Positions 32,478-43,360 of a DNA stretch of 64,000 bases are shown here, in pieces (position 1 is the first letter of the stretch; each line of letters opens with the position of its first letter). Position numbers and translations under genes: made by a program. This DNA is from Muscardinus avellanarius (lineage: Eukaryota > Chordata > Mammalia > Rodentia > Gliridae). The stretch spans positions 123,366,721 through 123,430,720 of the forward strand of contig OY726559.1 in assembly GCA_963383645.1 (NCBI GenBank). The letters are read 5' to 3'. Under the pieces are notes generated by a model, which saw only the letters and a list, made by a program, of their open reading frames with translations, had not been told where the DNA came from and did no database searches.

Positions 32478-32659
32478 CATATATATACATATATACGTTC
32501 TTGTAATTTTAACTGATTATATGGTTGTTTCCAGAGAAATTAATGTTATAAAAATTTGTTACCTACTATGTGAAGCCTTTAAAAGTATTGAAAGGAAAAA
32601 TAAAATGTTTATTAGAGCAACCTCATATGCTAATGATGATATTTTATTGGTACTTCTTT

Positions 32660-32880
32660 TTGTGTGTGTGTGTGTGTGTGGTACTGGAGGTGAACCCAGA
32701 GGCTTTCTACCTCCGGGCTATACTCCCAGACCTATTTTATATTTTTATTTGGAAACAGGGTCTCACTAAGTTACCGAGAGCCTCACTAAGTATCTGAGGC
32801 TGGCTTTGAACCTGTGTGATCCTCCTGTCTCAGCCTCCCAAGTACGGGGATTACAAGTGTGCGCCACCACGCCCGGCTTG
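32660..32880 (-). mobile_element. B1-dID SINE with (GT)n tail
   Basis: Exact 13-bp TSD TTGGTACTTCTTT at 32647-32659 and 32881-32893. The (TG)n at 32661-32680 is inside the TSDs, so it is the SINE tail itself. Confidence 0.97.
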
Positions 32881-33080
32881 TTGGTACTTCTTTGATAGAG
32901 ACTGTCCAGATATAAAATTTGGCAGAAAACACATTTGGGTCAGACTTGTATGATAATAAGGTCCCAGTTCTATAACTTGTTTTCCAAAAAAAATATTTGC
33001 TTTCTAAAGTCTTCTCTCCCCACAAAAAAGCAAATGTAAGAAGTATCTCATTGCTTTGAGTTTATAACACTGATAGAAAG

Positions 33081-33258
33081 GTAGGAGTGGTGGCGTTGTA
33101 ATCCCAGTACTTGGGAAGCCGAGATAGGAAGAGCGTAGGTTTGTGGCCAGTCTCAGCAACTTAGACCTATTTTAAAATTTAAAAAAATAAAGGGCTGGGG
33201 ATGTAGTTAAGTGGTAGAATGTCTCCCGGTTCAATCCCCAGTACCACACACACATACA
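33081..33258 (+). mobile_element. B1-dID SINE, head shortened
   Basis: GTAGGAGTGGTGGCGTTGTA, AAAGGGCTGGGGATGTAG, ending CCCCAGTACCACACACAC. Confidence 0.9.
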
Positions 33259-33299
33259 AAAACTAACCTAATAGTAAATGGTTTCACAACATGGAGTTA

Positions 33300-33828
33300 T
33301 TTAATGTTCTTTCTCTAGAGAATGAGATAATTTTTGGAAAGTTGGTAGTACGGACGGGTTTACACACAGTCTCCTATAAGCCTACCAGCCAGACAATTGA
33401 CTGACATTGGGATGTTTGTACGTTTACTTATTTTTCTATGCATAGCTGTACCAGAAATGTAATAATGCTATCCATTATTACATAGTCTGATCTATGTAGT
33501 AAACATTTTCCCAAATTAAATATTTTGCACTTTAGCTGCAAAACATTTCATAAGTATACCCATAACTTTTAAGACAATTTCCTATTGCTTAGCAATTTGA
33601 TATTATAATGTAATTGGTAAACGATGTAATTACTATCTTAATGTCACATCTATGCACAAGGACCTATTTCCAGAAGATACTTTTCTAGGTGAAATTGCTA
33701 GGCAAAAGGGTATGTAAATTTTTGAGAATCTTGATATATATTAGAGATTGTGTCCATTTATATTTCTACCTGCAATATATGAAACACCCATAATTAAAAA
33801 TTACTATTTAAAATAATTGTAAATTGAA
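33300..33828 (-). mobile_element. Old L1/HAL1-like sequence (probable)
   Basis: Diverged antisense words such as AGGTGAAATTGCTAGGCAAA. Mostly decayed. Confidence 0.4.
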
Positions 33829-34011
33829 GCCAGGTATGGTGGCTCACACCTGTAATCCCAGTATTTAGGCTGAGACAGGATTGTAGATTTGAGGCCAGCC
33901 TCAACAAGATCTTGTTTTGAGATTTAAAAATTGGGTTAGGGTATAGCTCACAGGTAGAGAACCCTTGGGTTCAATCCCCAGTACCAGGAAAAACAAACAA
34001 CAACAACAAAC
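33829..34011 (+). mobile_element. B1-dID SINE
   Basis: GCCAGGTATGGTGGCTCACA to CAATCCCCAGTACC with a (CAA)n tail. Likely TSD ATTGYAAATT. Confidence 0.92.
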
Positions 34012-34061
34012 CATTGCAAATTAACTCATAGAAAAGGATGCATTTAAAATCATATTTCTTA

Positions 34062-34265
34062 ACAGGGCATGGTAGCGCACACTTGTACTCCCCGCACTTG
34101 CGAGGCTGAGACAGGAGGATCGCACAGGTTCAAAGCCAGCCTCAGCTACTTAGGCTCTCGGCAACTTAGTGAGACCCTGTTTCCAAATATAAAATAGGTC
34201 AGGGAGTATAGCCCGGAGGTAGAAAGCCTCTGGGTTCCACCTGTAGTACACCCCCCCCCCCAAAG
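34062..34265 (+). mobile_element. B1-dID SINE with poly-C at its 3' end
   Basis: TSD CATATTTCTT at 34051-34060 and 34266-34275. The 3' end reads GTAGTACA then C11 instead of an A-tail. Confidence 0.95.
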
Positions 34266-34313
34266 CATATTTCTTTAGTGAAGGTTGAGTGTTTTTTATG
34301 TTCATTGTCATTT

Positions 34314-34513
34314 CTTTTTTTTTTTTTTTTGGTGGTAATGGGGTTCCTGGGAACCCTTCTACCTCTGGGCTATACTCCCAGACACCTATTTTTATACTTT
34401 TTTATGTGGAAACAGGGTCTCTTAAGCCAGCGTGGCTGGCTTCAAACCTGTGTGATCCTCCTGTCTCCGCCTCCCAAGCGCGGGGATTACAAGTGTGCGC
34501 CACAGCACCTGGC
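34314..34513 (-). mobile_element. B1-dID SINE
   Basis: T17, GGTGGTAATGGGGTTCCTGG, head complement ending GCCACAGCACCTGGC. Confidence 0.95.
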
Positions 34514-34514
34514 T

Positions 34515-35719
34515 TCATTCATCCTTTTGAGAATTGCTTATTCCTATGTTTCCTGTTATTCTCATGGAGTGCTTGCTGTTTTTCTTGGTAAGTTCTTTAT
34601 ATATTAAGAATATCTTCATTGTCATCGTTTTTTTTTCCCTGTGTGTTATTTGCTTTTTAATTATATTTTATAGTGCTTCAGTGTAGAATTTGTTTTCTTT
34701 AGGAGTCTACCTTTGCATGTGTGTTTGGACATATTTTCCTTGATTCAAATATGGATATTTATCCTTATTCTAGGTTTTTGTTTTCTAATTTCAGTTTTTA
34801 CAGTTATCTTTAATTCAAAAGGAATTTTATTCTGCTTATAGGCCGTTTCTAGGCCTTCTAATATTTTCCACACAATCATGGCTTTAATTGGTGTTGATAT
34901 TCAGTAGAATTAGTCCTCCCTTTTCTTTGTAATTTTGTGAATGTAACTTCAGAAAAGTATATAAGACAGATGTATAGTTTAAAGGACAAAGCAACAGCTA
35001 TAATCATAAGCCAGCTGTAGAGAGACTGCTGCCAGCCTCCATGCATCTCCTGTGTGTGTGTCCCCTCCTAACACCTGTTCTGTCCCCCAGAGGTCACTAC
35101 TATCCTGACTGGTAATCCTCCCCCACCATTCTTTTCTTTCTTTTTTTTTTTTTTTAAGCATTTTGTCAGTTATATAGACAGCAGTATAGTTAGCTTGTTT
35201 TGGCTACTTTGGGCTTCTGTAAAGATTGAATCCTAGTGTTCTGTCTGGTGCCTTTTACTAAATTTTGCTTAGAAAAGTATGTCACACATAGGTGTGGCTT
35301 TTCTTGGTAGTATAATGTGCTATTTCATAAATACCACTACTTATTTTACTGTGATGGGCACTTTGATGATATTTTCAGGTTTTGGCCATGATAATGCTTT
35401 GACGGGCATCTTTGTGCATGCATCGTGTTTTTATGGGATGCATACTTACACATGAGATTGCTGGGCTATGGGGTGTGCCCATCTTTAGAGTTTTATACTT
35501 CCAGTACCCCTTCTACAGTGTAAAAGAGCTCCAGTTTACCAGCATTTAGTATTACCAGATGTTTATTTTAGCCTGTGTAATGTTTGCATGGTAGACACTC
35601 ACTCTGGTTTTACTTTTATTTCTCTAATTAGGAATGGCACCAAGTACCATAATATGTTCATGGGCCCCTGGATTATCTTCTTCAGAAAAGTGCCCTGTGG
35701 AATCTTGTCCATTTTTCTC
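34515..35719 (-). mobile_element. Old L1 (L1ME-like) sequence
   Basis: Antisense L1 words across the block: GTAAGTTCTTTATATATTAA, TACACATGAGATTGCTGGGC, ACCAGCATTTAGTATTACCA. No intact frame. Confidence 0.6.
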
Positions 35720-36013
35720 TTTCTGAAAATGCAAAAGAAAATGAAAAGAAAATGCAAAAGAAAATGAAAAGCCCTTTTACCTCTGGGCTACACTCCCAGA
35801 CCTATTTTATTTTTGGAAACAGGATCTCTTAAGCCAGTGCACTGGCTTCAAACCTGCGTGATCCCCCTGTCTCCGCCTTCCTCCTGTCTCCGCCTTCCTC
35901 CTGTCTCCGCCTTCCAAGCGCGGGGATTACAAGCGTGCGCCACCATGCCCGGCAATCAATTAACTTTTTACTTCTAACCATGTATCTTGAAATTTAATTT
36001 TCTTTTCAATTTT
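35720..36013 (-). mobile_element. Duplicated SINE plus flank inserted in L1
   Basis: 35769-35997 is a near-copy of 36701-36912: the SINE without its T-run, plus about 40 bp of the unique flank (ATTAACTTTTTACTTCTAAC). It is preceded by a two-copy repeat of GAAAATGCAAAAGAAAATG. It is bracketed by a direct repeat (35681-35719 and 36014-36056) containing GTGCCCTGTGGAATCTTGTC. The copy carries three 17-bp CCTCCTGTCTCCGCCTT-type units against two at 36.8 kb. Confidence 0.85.
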
Positions 36014-36056
36014 CTTTAGAAAGGTGCCCTGTGGAATCTTGTCCATTTTTTTTCTC

Positions 36057-36655
36057 ATTGATTTGTAGGATATAGTCTGAATACTAAAGAAGGTAGTCAA
36101 GGAATTTGGTATTTGGTTGGTTGCATTTGTTCTAAGTAATCCCTTTCTGGAGATTACTTTTTATTCTTTTCATGGTGCACTGCAGCAATAATTCTTAATT
36201 TTGATGGCAAATTACCAATCTTTTGTGTTTTCTGCGCCTGAAGAAATCTTCCTGTCCTGAAGTCATGAAGATACATTTTTTTTTATCTTTTAACACCTGT
36301 ATAAAGAAAATGCTTTATAATGTTGCCTTTCACAAGGCCTCTGGTCCCACGTGGCCAGTGTTCACTGTGAGGGCGGGTCTCCCGGGTCATGGCAATAGGA
36401 GAGGCAAAGCCAGTCCTCAGTTGCTTGGTCTCAGTTCATCAATGTATTCGTGCTAATACTCTCCTGCATTCTTCCTGAGCTTTATAGTAAGGTTGGAGCA
36501 AGTCCTGTCATCTTTTTCTTCAAAACGACTTGGATAGTTTTTGGTCTTTTGCATTTTCATATAAATTCAGAATTTTAGAATCAGCTTATATGCCACAAAA
36601 AACTCCTTGGTAGTGTAAATCTTCATTCATTTTGAAAAAGTTTGATATTTTCCCC
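36057..36655 (-). mobile_element. Old L1 sequence, continued
   Basis: TTTGATGGCAAATTACCAAT, ACTTGGATAGTTTTTGGTC and GCATTTTCATATAAATTCAG fit antisense L1M ORF2. Confidence 0.5.
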
Positions 36656-36670
36656 TTAATTAACTTTTTT

Positions 36671-36868
36671 TTCTCGGGGGGGGGGTACTGGGGTTTCTGG
36701 AAGCCCTTTTACCTCCGGGCTACACTCCCAGACCTATTTTATTTTTGGAAACAGGATCTCTTAAGCCAGTGCACTGGCTTCGAACCTGCGCGATCCTCCT
36801 GTCTCCGCCTTCCTCCTGTCTCCGCCTTCCAAGCGCGGGGATTACAAGCGTGCGCCACCATGCCCGGC
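36671..36868 (-). mobile_element. B1-dID SINE, source copy of the duplication
   Basis: TTCTC then G-run, GTACTGGGGTTTCTGGAAGC, head complement ending CACCATGCCCGGC. A TSD-like ATTAACTTTTT lies on both sides (36659 and 36873), which the copy at 35.8 kb lacks on its left. Confidence 0.92.
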
Positions 36869-36869
36869 A

Positions 36870-37716
36870 ATCGATTAACTTTTTACTTCTAACCATGTAT
36901 CTTGAAATTTAAGAGGCAGATTGTTTGAAGCCTTATCATTTACTAACTTTACACTTACATATTTCTAAGAAGGTGACCATCTTTAGTTTCTATGAGTTAA
37001 ATGGAAAATTTAGAATGCTGTTTTAGTGTGATTTTGGTTGAGAAAAGGCAGAGAAAACTTTTTAAAAATTCAAATTTAGGCTTGAAACAAGAAAATGGAG
37101 AAAACCATTTTGAATTTGTGAACTCATAGCTTGACTTTTCAAGAGACAGCATCTAGGAAAGGAGGTGAAGGCTGGGGCCTTGGGCTCACCCCAGCTGTGG
37201 GCGCTGTACTAAGGAGCAGTTGTGGGCCCATCACTGCTGTCGGCATGGGTGACCACTTCAGTCCAGGGTATGTCTAATCTATGTTACATTTCCTAGGGAG
37301 GCAGGAGGGCTGCTGTGAGCCATGTAGAAGGTAGATAGCTTGTGGGATTCTTTCCTGTAACTAGGATACTGAGGGATTTGCTCAAGGTCACCCAGAGGCA
37401 GCCAAGGAAGAGCCTAGCCTTGTAACAAAGGCTTTGCACCTTAGACCGCATGGTGGTACAGGTGAATCCTGCACTGCAAGGTCAAACTCAGGTATTAGAG
37501 GTGCCAAGGCCAGGCCAGAGCGTGGGTAATCTAGGGGCAGCTGTCAAACTTTTTTGGCTTAGGCACAAATAACTTTTTTTTTCCTGGAGACTTGTATTTG
37601 GAATATTTTCCTTTTAATTATTTTAGTATTATGTGACTAGTGCTACTACTATCTTTATTTTTTTTCCTTTTACTTGTTAGTTGGCTGCATACAATCTTTT
37701 AGAATAGCTCTGAGTT
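36870..37716. other. Intergenic unique sequence with an old MIR
   Basis: 37340-37420 resembles an antisense MIR (TTGCTCAAGGTCACCCAGAG). No gene seen. Confidence 0.5.
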
Positions 37717-37902
37717 GCCAGGCATGGTAGAGTACATCTGTAATACTTGGGAGGCTGAGACAGGAGGATTATAGGCCAGCTTTAGCAATTTAGCAGGACC
37801 TTGTTTCAAAATAAAAACTGAAATAGGGCTGAAGGTGCAGCTCAAAGGTAGAATAGCTCTGAGTTTAATCCCCAGTACCAAAAAAAAAAAAAAAAAAAAA
37901 AA
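37717..37902 (+). mobile_element. B1-dID SINE
   Basis: GCCAGGCATGGTAGAGTACA to CCCCAGTACC and A22. The 16 bp just before it (37701-37716) recur exactly inside its ID part (37850-37865). Confidence 0.93.
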
Positions 37903-39060
37903 AGAGAGAAGTCTGAGGAAAAGTGACATTGGTTTGACAGGCTTCACGAGATGTTTAGGTAAATTTGGCAGTTCACCCTTTAATCTTAGTGGCATAGTTT
38001 GCAACACTTATAAAGAAAGTTGTTAGGAAAAAGCATTTTTCATCTTCATACAGAAAAAGTTGAGAGTTCCTGCGCTAAAATATAAGGATTATGTATCTAG
38101 TGTTTTTGATGAGCATAGTCATTTAAAAAATATAGCAAGTCATATTATCGACTTGCGGCTTGATGGTGGGGAGAAACTTAAAGGTATTATTTTAATTTCT
38201 GGCTAAAGCGAGGAAGCTTTGATACTAGGCTGATGAAATAAGCCCCGTGTTGGAAAATACTGAACTACAGCCAGACCACAAATCAGACGTAATTCTGAAA
38301 GCACAGCATAAAAGCCTGAACAATTAAATATGATCTATTACTTCCCAAATGACTTTAGAAAACTTGGAATGAGAAAAGGCAAAAAGAGAGCAAGCCACTG
38401 GGATAGCATTAGATGATTAGATTATTAGATTTAAGATTTAAATGCCACTATTTCCCTTGAATCCAGTGGGAAGTTATGTACTTCTGTGACTATTACGGCT
38501 GTAAGATGAGGTCGGTGACCCCTTATCTAATGTATAGGGTATGTTTTGAGAGAATAAAATTTCAAAGTGTGGTCTTTATGGAGCACTTTGAGGGCTAAAA
38601 GATTTTATATGAAAACCTTATTGTAACGATGGTAACAATTAAGACTGCTAGCAGTGTAGGAAGTACCTTTGCCATATGAGGGAAAATGTTTTAAAATCAT
38701 CACCATATGAAACCTTTAATGTAAAAATTAACTGAGAACAATAGAGGTGCCTTAAAAAAAGCTATTTTTGACAAGGGGAAATTGGGAGATTGAGCTAAGG
38801 AGAACCTTAGCTTCGTATGAAAAAATTTCACATTATTAAGGCAGAAGAATGAAAGTTATAAATCAAGTCCTTATTTAGAGCATCCAGAAGGACTCCTTAA
38901 AAGATGTGACTCAGCTCTGTGCTTATAAATTTTGTCTGGAAACACTGCTAGTAAATACACCAATTCTCTTGGTACCACATAATATTTGTATTGAATTAAA
39001 TAGTGTCTCTAGCGATTGTATGATGAAAGTGGACGCTTACCTTCTATTATTTAGATTTTT
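37903..39060. other. Repeat-free intergenic block
   Basis: A/T-rich, 1.15 kb, no recognisable transposon or gene. Confidence 0.5.
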
Positions 39061-39824
39061 AAAAATATTTTATTGGTGCATTGTAGTCATACATCTTAAT
39101 GGAGTACAAGGTGGTGGAGGCATACATGCACACATCACTCATTTAGCCCTTCCCCAATTCCCACCCCATTCCCTCCCCTCCACCTTCTCATGTTTGGCTT
39201 AGTGGTTGACTTTGATATGTTTGTGAATGTACATGGTGCACATTAGAGAATTTCCCTCTTGCCCCTCCCATCCCCTCAGTTAGGTCGCCTTATTTGCTCA
39301 TCTGTAGTATCTCCTTCTTTGTCTAGAGTTCCTCCGATGACCCATTTTCTTCCTACTTTCTGCGTATTAGGAAAAGTATCCAATTTTTTACTTTTTGTGA
39401 CTGACTAATCTCACTTAGATTATAATGTTCTCCAGTTCCATCCATTTCCCTGTAAATTATGTAATTGCGTTCTTCATTATAGTAAAATTCCATTGTGTAC
39501 ATATCCCACAGTTTTGTAATCCATTCATCTGTTGATGGACATCTTGGCTGGTTCCATAGTTTGGCAATTGTGAATTGTGCAGCTATGAACATAGATACAC
39601 ATGCATTAGTTTGGTACTTTGGCTTCCTATCTTTTGGGTAGATACCCAGAAGTGGTATTGCTGGATAAAATGGTAGATTTGTTCCCATTCTTCTGAGGAT
39701 TCTCCATACTGTTTTCCAAAGTGGTTGCACTAATTTGCAATCCCACCAACAATGTTTTAGAGTTCTCACTTCTCCACATCCTCGCCAGCATTTGTTGTTG
39801 TGTTTGAGTGATTGCCATTCTAGA
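39061..39824 (-). mobile_element. 5'-truncated L1 with ORF2 C-terminus and 3' UTR
   Basis: TSD TTAGATTTTT at 39051-39060 and 39825-39834. The minus frame contains [30 protein letters not shown] and FTIAKLWNQPRCPSTDEW, the ORF2p C-terminal region. The 3' end carries the lineage 3' UTR that also ends the L1 at 4449. It is fairly young: the frame is open for 138 codons. Confidence 0.95.
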
Positions 39825-39834
39825 TTAGATTTTT

Positions 39835-40851
39835 AATAATAAAGATTTCTTCTCCCCTTTAGCTACTTTTAGAAGGGCAAAAATACAGCACCATCAAGAA
39901 AAATATAATGGGCAAAGAAGGCCAATCCCGTCTTAAATTGACATCTTTACTTCTTGGGGAAGGAAGAAGCATAGATGTCATTTGTCCCACACATGGCAAA
40001 AGGGGAAGCCGGGGCACAGAGCAGCAGATACTGTCCTGTAGTTGTGCAGCCGCTTGTACAACGCCAGCCTTTTCTGCTGTAGCCCAGGGCTTTTTGCTTA
40101 GTGCTACTGTTAACTGCAATGTGTCAAAGATGGTCCCAGCTAAGAACCCCTGTACAGCTGTCCTCTGTGCCTTCACTGTTCCTTCCCCAGGGGGCTGGGC
40201 TGGTCCCCTTGCTTCCTGCAAATCTGTATGCAAATGTCACTGTCTGAGGGTCGCCACTGAGTATTAAAAGCCCTCTTAGCTGCTTTATTTTTCTTCATAG
40301 AATTGCATATTTTTCTTTTTGATTATTGTTTGACGTCGCCCACTAGAATATCAGTGCAGGTGTTTTAATTTGTTCATTGCTACATCCCCAGCCTTGAATA
40401 GTGCTAGGTGTATAGTGGACACTCTCTAGTATCTTGATAAATGAGCACACAAATAGAGAAAACAAGCAGATGGAGAGAGGGAGGGGGCTTGGGAGCCGCC
40501 TGTGGGCACAGCCCTCGCTTCCCCACGCACACAGCAGTTTGTTGTTTAAAAACTGTGTCCATATCTGTGGTCTCCCCTAATTTCCCTTCGTACCCTGTAA
40601 GACAGATACTTTTCTTCCAGCACCATCAGAGAAGGAAAGAGGTCACCCAAGTAGTGACTCCCTCCAAGCCACGTACTACCAAGACCTGCGAGTGTCTTGT
40701 GCTAAGTCAAGCGCCTTTCCAGGCTCCCTCCCAGCCACCATTCCCATTTGCTGTGCTTAAGTGAATTCCAGCTCATGCCTGGCTTTTGCTGGCATGTCTG
40801 GCAAGGCGGAGTGGGGAGAACCGTAGCTCACATCACCAAAGCCCTACACTA
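39835..40851. other. Intergenic sequence with an L2 tail
   Basis: 40360-40445 resembles an L2 3' end (TTCATTGCTACATCCCCAGC). ORFs on both strands at 39859-40267 show no domain I recognise. Confidence 0.45.
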
Positions 40852-41056
40852 AGCCAGACATGGTGGTCCATGCCTGTAACTCCAGTGCTTGGGAGGCTGA
40901 GACAGGAGGGTCTCAGGCTCAAGACCGGCTTCAACAACATAGTGAGACTCTCAGCAACCTAGCAAAATCCCGTTTCAAAACCAAAAAAAAGTAATAAAAG
41001 GGGTTGGGAGTGTAGTTTGAATGTAGAATGCCACTGGGTGCAATCCCTGGTAACAC
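40852..41056 (+). mobile_element. B1-dID SINE
   Basis: AGCCAGACATGGTGGTCCAT to GTGCAATCCCTGGTAACAC. CTACACT lies before the head and after the purine tail. Confidence 0.92.
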
Positions 41057-41168
41057 AGGGGAAAAAAGAGAAAGGAAGGAAGGAAGGAAGAGAAAAAGAA
41101 AGGAAAGAAAGAAAGAGAGAGAAAGAAAGAAAGAATAGAGAAAGAAAGAAAAAAAAAAAGATAGGAAA
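41057..41168. repeat. Purine-rich (GGAA)n(GAAA)n tail
   Basis: 79 pure purines from 41057 to 41135, one T, then more GAAA to 41161. Derived from the SINE tail. Confidence 0.95.
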
Positions 41169-42275
41169 GTTCTACACTGGGGCCCAGGCTGGCCTCTCCC
41201 TTCTTGGTCCTGATGGTGTGACTATGACAAGCTCCAGCATTCACAGGTATTTTCTTTATGATGCCAGAGAACAGGAGGAACAGGAGCACAAAGTCAGCCC
41301 AGGGTCCAGCTCACTCTAGCCCCCAAGGTCTTAGGGGCTTAGTCTCTCTTGGACAGCCACTGCCCCACCCGGAGGACTGGCCCAGCTTAGCCACCTGCCT
41401 GCCCAGTGGCTCTGCCCCACCACCAGCTCACTGGGTACTGCCAGGCAGGTTACTGGCCCTACTCTCCTTGAATTGCAGAGTGGGAATAAGGACGATGCCG
41501 TCACCTTCATGGGCTCGTTCTATGAAGGATGAAACAGTCCTAAGCGTACAACACCTGTTAGCTTTATTCTTCCCGTTTCCCGCCTGTCTCCAGGTCAATG
41601 CCCCTGTCCCCACTCTGGATCACTGCGGAAGAGTCAGGTGGCCTGCTCATGGCTCTTCCTGGAGGCAGGGCTCTGCCCTTTTGTCCTCTGGGGTGATGCC
41701 AGGTTCATGGCACAGAAGCAGCAGCAGTTGAAGAGTAAGACCTAGACATTCTTCAGCAACGTGTTGCTAAGTTTGGTAGGACCACTCCTGCATGTACCTG
41801 ATCAAGTCTTCTTTTCATGACACTGATAATATTTCTACACAACGAACCAAAATGTGTGTTTCACAAAAGAAATGCTCTTTGGCCTCATCCTCTGAATGGA
41901 AGGATTGAGTTTGTCTGCACTCATTTCCACTCTCCTGCAGACCTTGTGTGATCGGACACTGATTTGTGAGGCAGTTGGGCGTAGGGGATGGGCCCGGGAG
42001 CAGTTCCCTGCTGCACCCCATTGGCCTTGGAGGCTCTGATCCCCACGTCTGCTGACTTGGCATTCCTGAGAAGCAGGAAGAGGCCAGATACTATCATTTT
42101 AAAGAGGACAAAGTGAAGGGCAGAGAGATTAGCCGATCTGCCCCTTAATTATTCGGTGAACTAGAGCAGGAGGCAAGAATTGAATCCAGGTTTATTAAGG
42201 CCCAGATGGGTTTTCTCAGCAGGAGATCCTGCCACGTCCCTGTTCCTTCCCTCTCACCCCGCCCCCATCAAACCA
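41169..42275. other. Intergenic unique sequence
   Basis: GC-richer. 42085-42190 resembles an antisense MIR. The 157-codon ORF at 41258 has no recognisable domain. Confidence 0.45.
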
Positions 42276-42748
42276 CTAGAGCTGGATGGTACTGGTTAAA
42301 GCCAGTCAAAACTGACTGGGTTGAACTAGTCACAGCTAGTCAGAAACAAATTGGACAAGCCAGAACCAGATGTAACCGGATCAGACAGGTAGAGCTGGCC
42401 AGGAAGAGGTGGAGTTGAACCGAACCAATCAGAACCGATTGGGCCCGTTAGCTCCTGAGGAGACCAGACTGGACTGATCTGAACTGGATGGACCCAGATT
42501 GGACATATCAGATCTGGTCAGAATGGAATAGAGCCATATTGGCTAATCACAGATTTTCAGAACTGATTGGACCTGGTTGGAAATAGATTGAACTGGTAAG
42601 GGCTCACCAGAACCGGATAGAGCTGGCCAGAACCAGCTTGGACTGGTCAGACTCAGATTGAGCTGTATCAGACTGGCTAGAGCCAGCCCAAACTGGTGGA
42701 ACAAGTCAGAACCAGATTGGACCAGTCAGGGCCAATCAGAACTGCTCT
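42276..42748. repeat. Degenerate ~20-bp minisatellite (AACCAGATTGGACTGGTCAG type)
   Basis: About 23 diverged units. Close copies: CAGAACCAGATTGGACCAGT near 42711, GAACCAGCTTGGACTGGTC near 42630, CAGAACCGATTGGGCC near 42430, GAACTGATTGGACCTGG near 42560. Units are often themselves near-palindromic (AACYRGTT-like). It is flanked by unique DNA. Confidence 0.9.
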
Positions 42749-43183
42749 TTGGATCCAAGGACACACCTGGGTTGAGTTCAAAGTGTGTGCGAGTTCTTGT
42801 GTTCCTGCTCTATTGCATTATACTGGTTCTTAAAAAGAAAGGAAATTTTCACCCCAGTAACTGAGAAACTCATTAATGAAACTCAGATTGCTTATATGCT
42901 CTCAACCACACCCATTTTTCAATAGTTTTTGGCTAGGCTCATCCAGAACCTAAACAGCAGAGCTTTTCAGATTTGACTCACCCATGAGATTCTTTTTAGA
43001 AGAATTTGTATACAGAAGCATGATGCGAGTTTTTCATGTTAAATAGAATTTTCCCATCCAGTCAAAAATCTGAGATAAAATTCACATTGACACAATTTAA
43101 GAGCAGGACGAGTTAGAGGACATCCAGAAATTTTCATAAGCAATTCTTTTCACCAAGGAGACAATTCAAAAAGCATATTGTGA
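42749..43183. other. Intergenic unique sequence
   Basis: No gene or repeat recognised. Confidence 0.5.
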
Positions 43184-43360
43184 GCTGGGTGTGGTGCTAG
43201 ACATCTGTAATCTCAGCAACTCGAGAAGCTAAGGCAGGAGGAATGAAAATTGGAGTGCAACCTGGAGTAACTTTGCGAGACCCTCTCTCAGAATAAAAAG
43301 TAAGAAAGTGGGGATGTGGTTCAGTGGGTCCTTGTATCTAGTCACCGGTCGTACATAGCT
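43184..43360 (+). mobile_element. B1-dID SINE, old
   Basis: GCTGGGTGTGGTGCTAGACA head and a decayed ID tail (GGGGATGTGGTTCAGTGG). Confidence 0.85.

Noticed and set aside
41258..41731. 157-codon + strand ORF
   Set aside because: No domain or homology recognised; overlaps a minus ORF of similar quality. Treated as chance.
42276..42748. CRISPR array
   Set aside because: The units are diverged, contiguous and without spacers, in a mammalian genome. It is a minisatellite.
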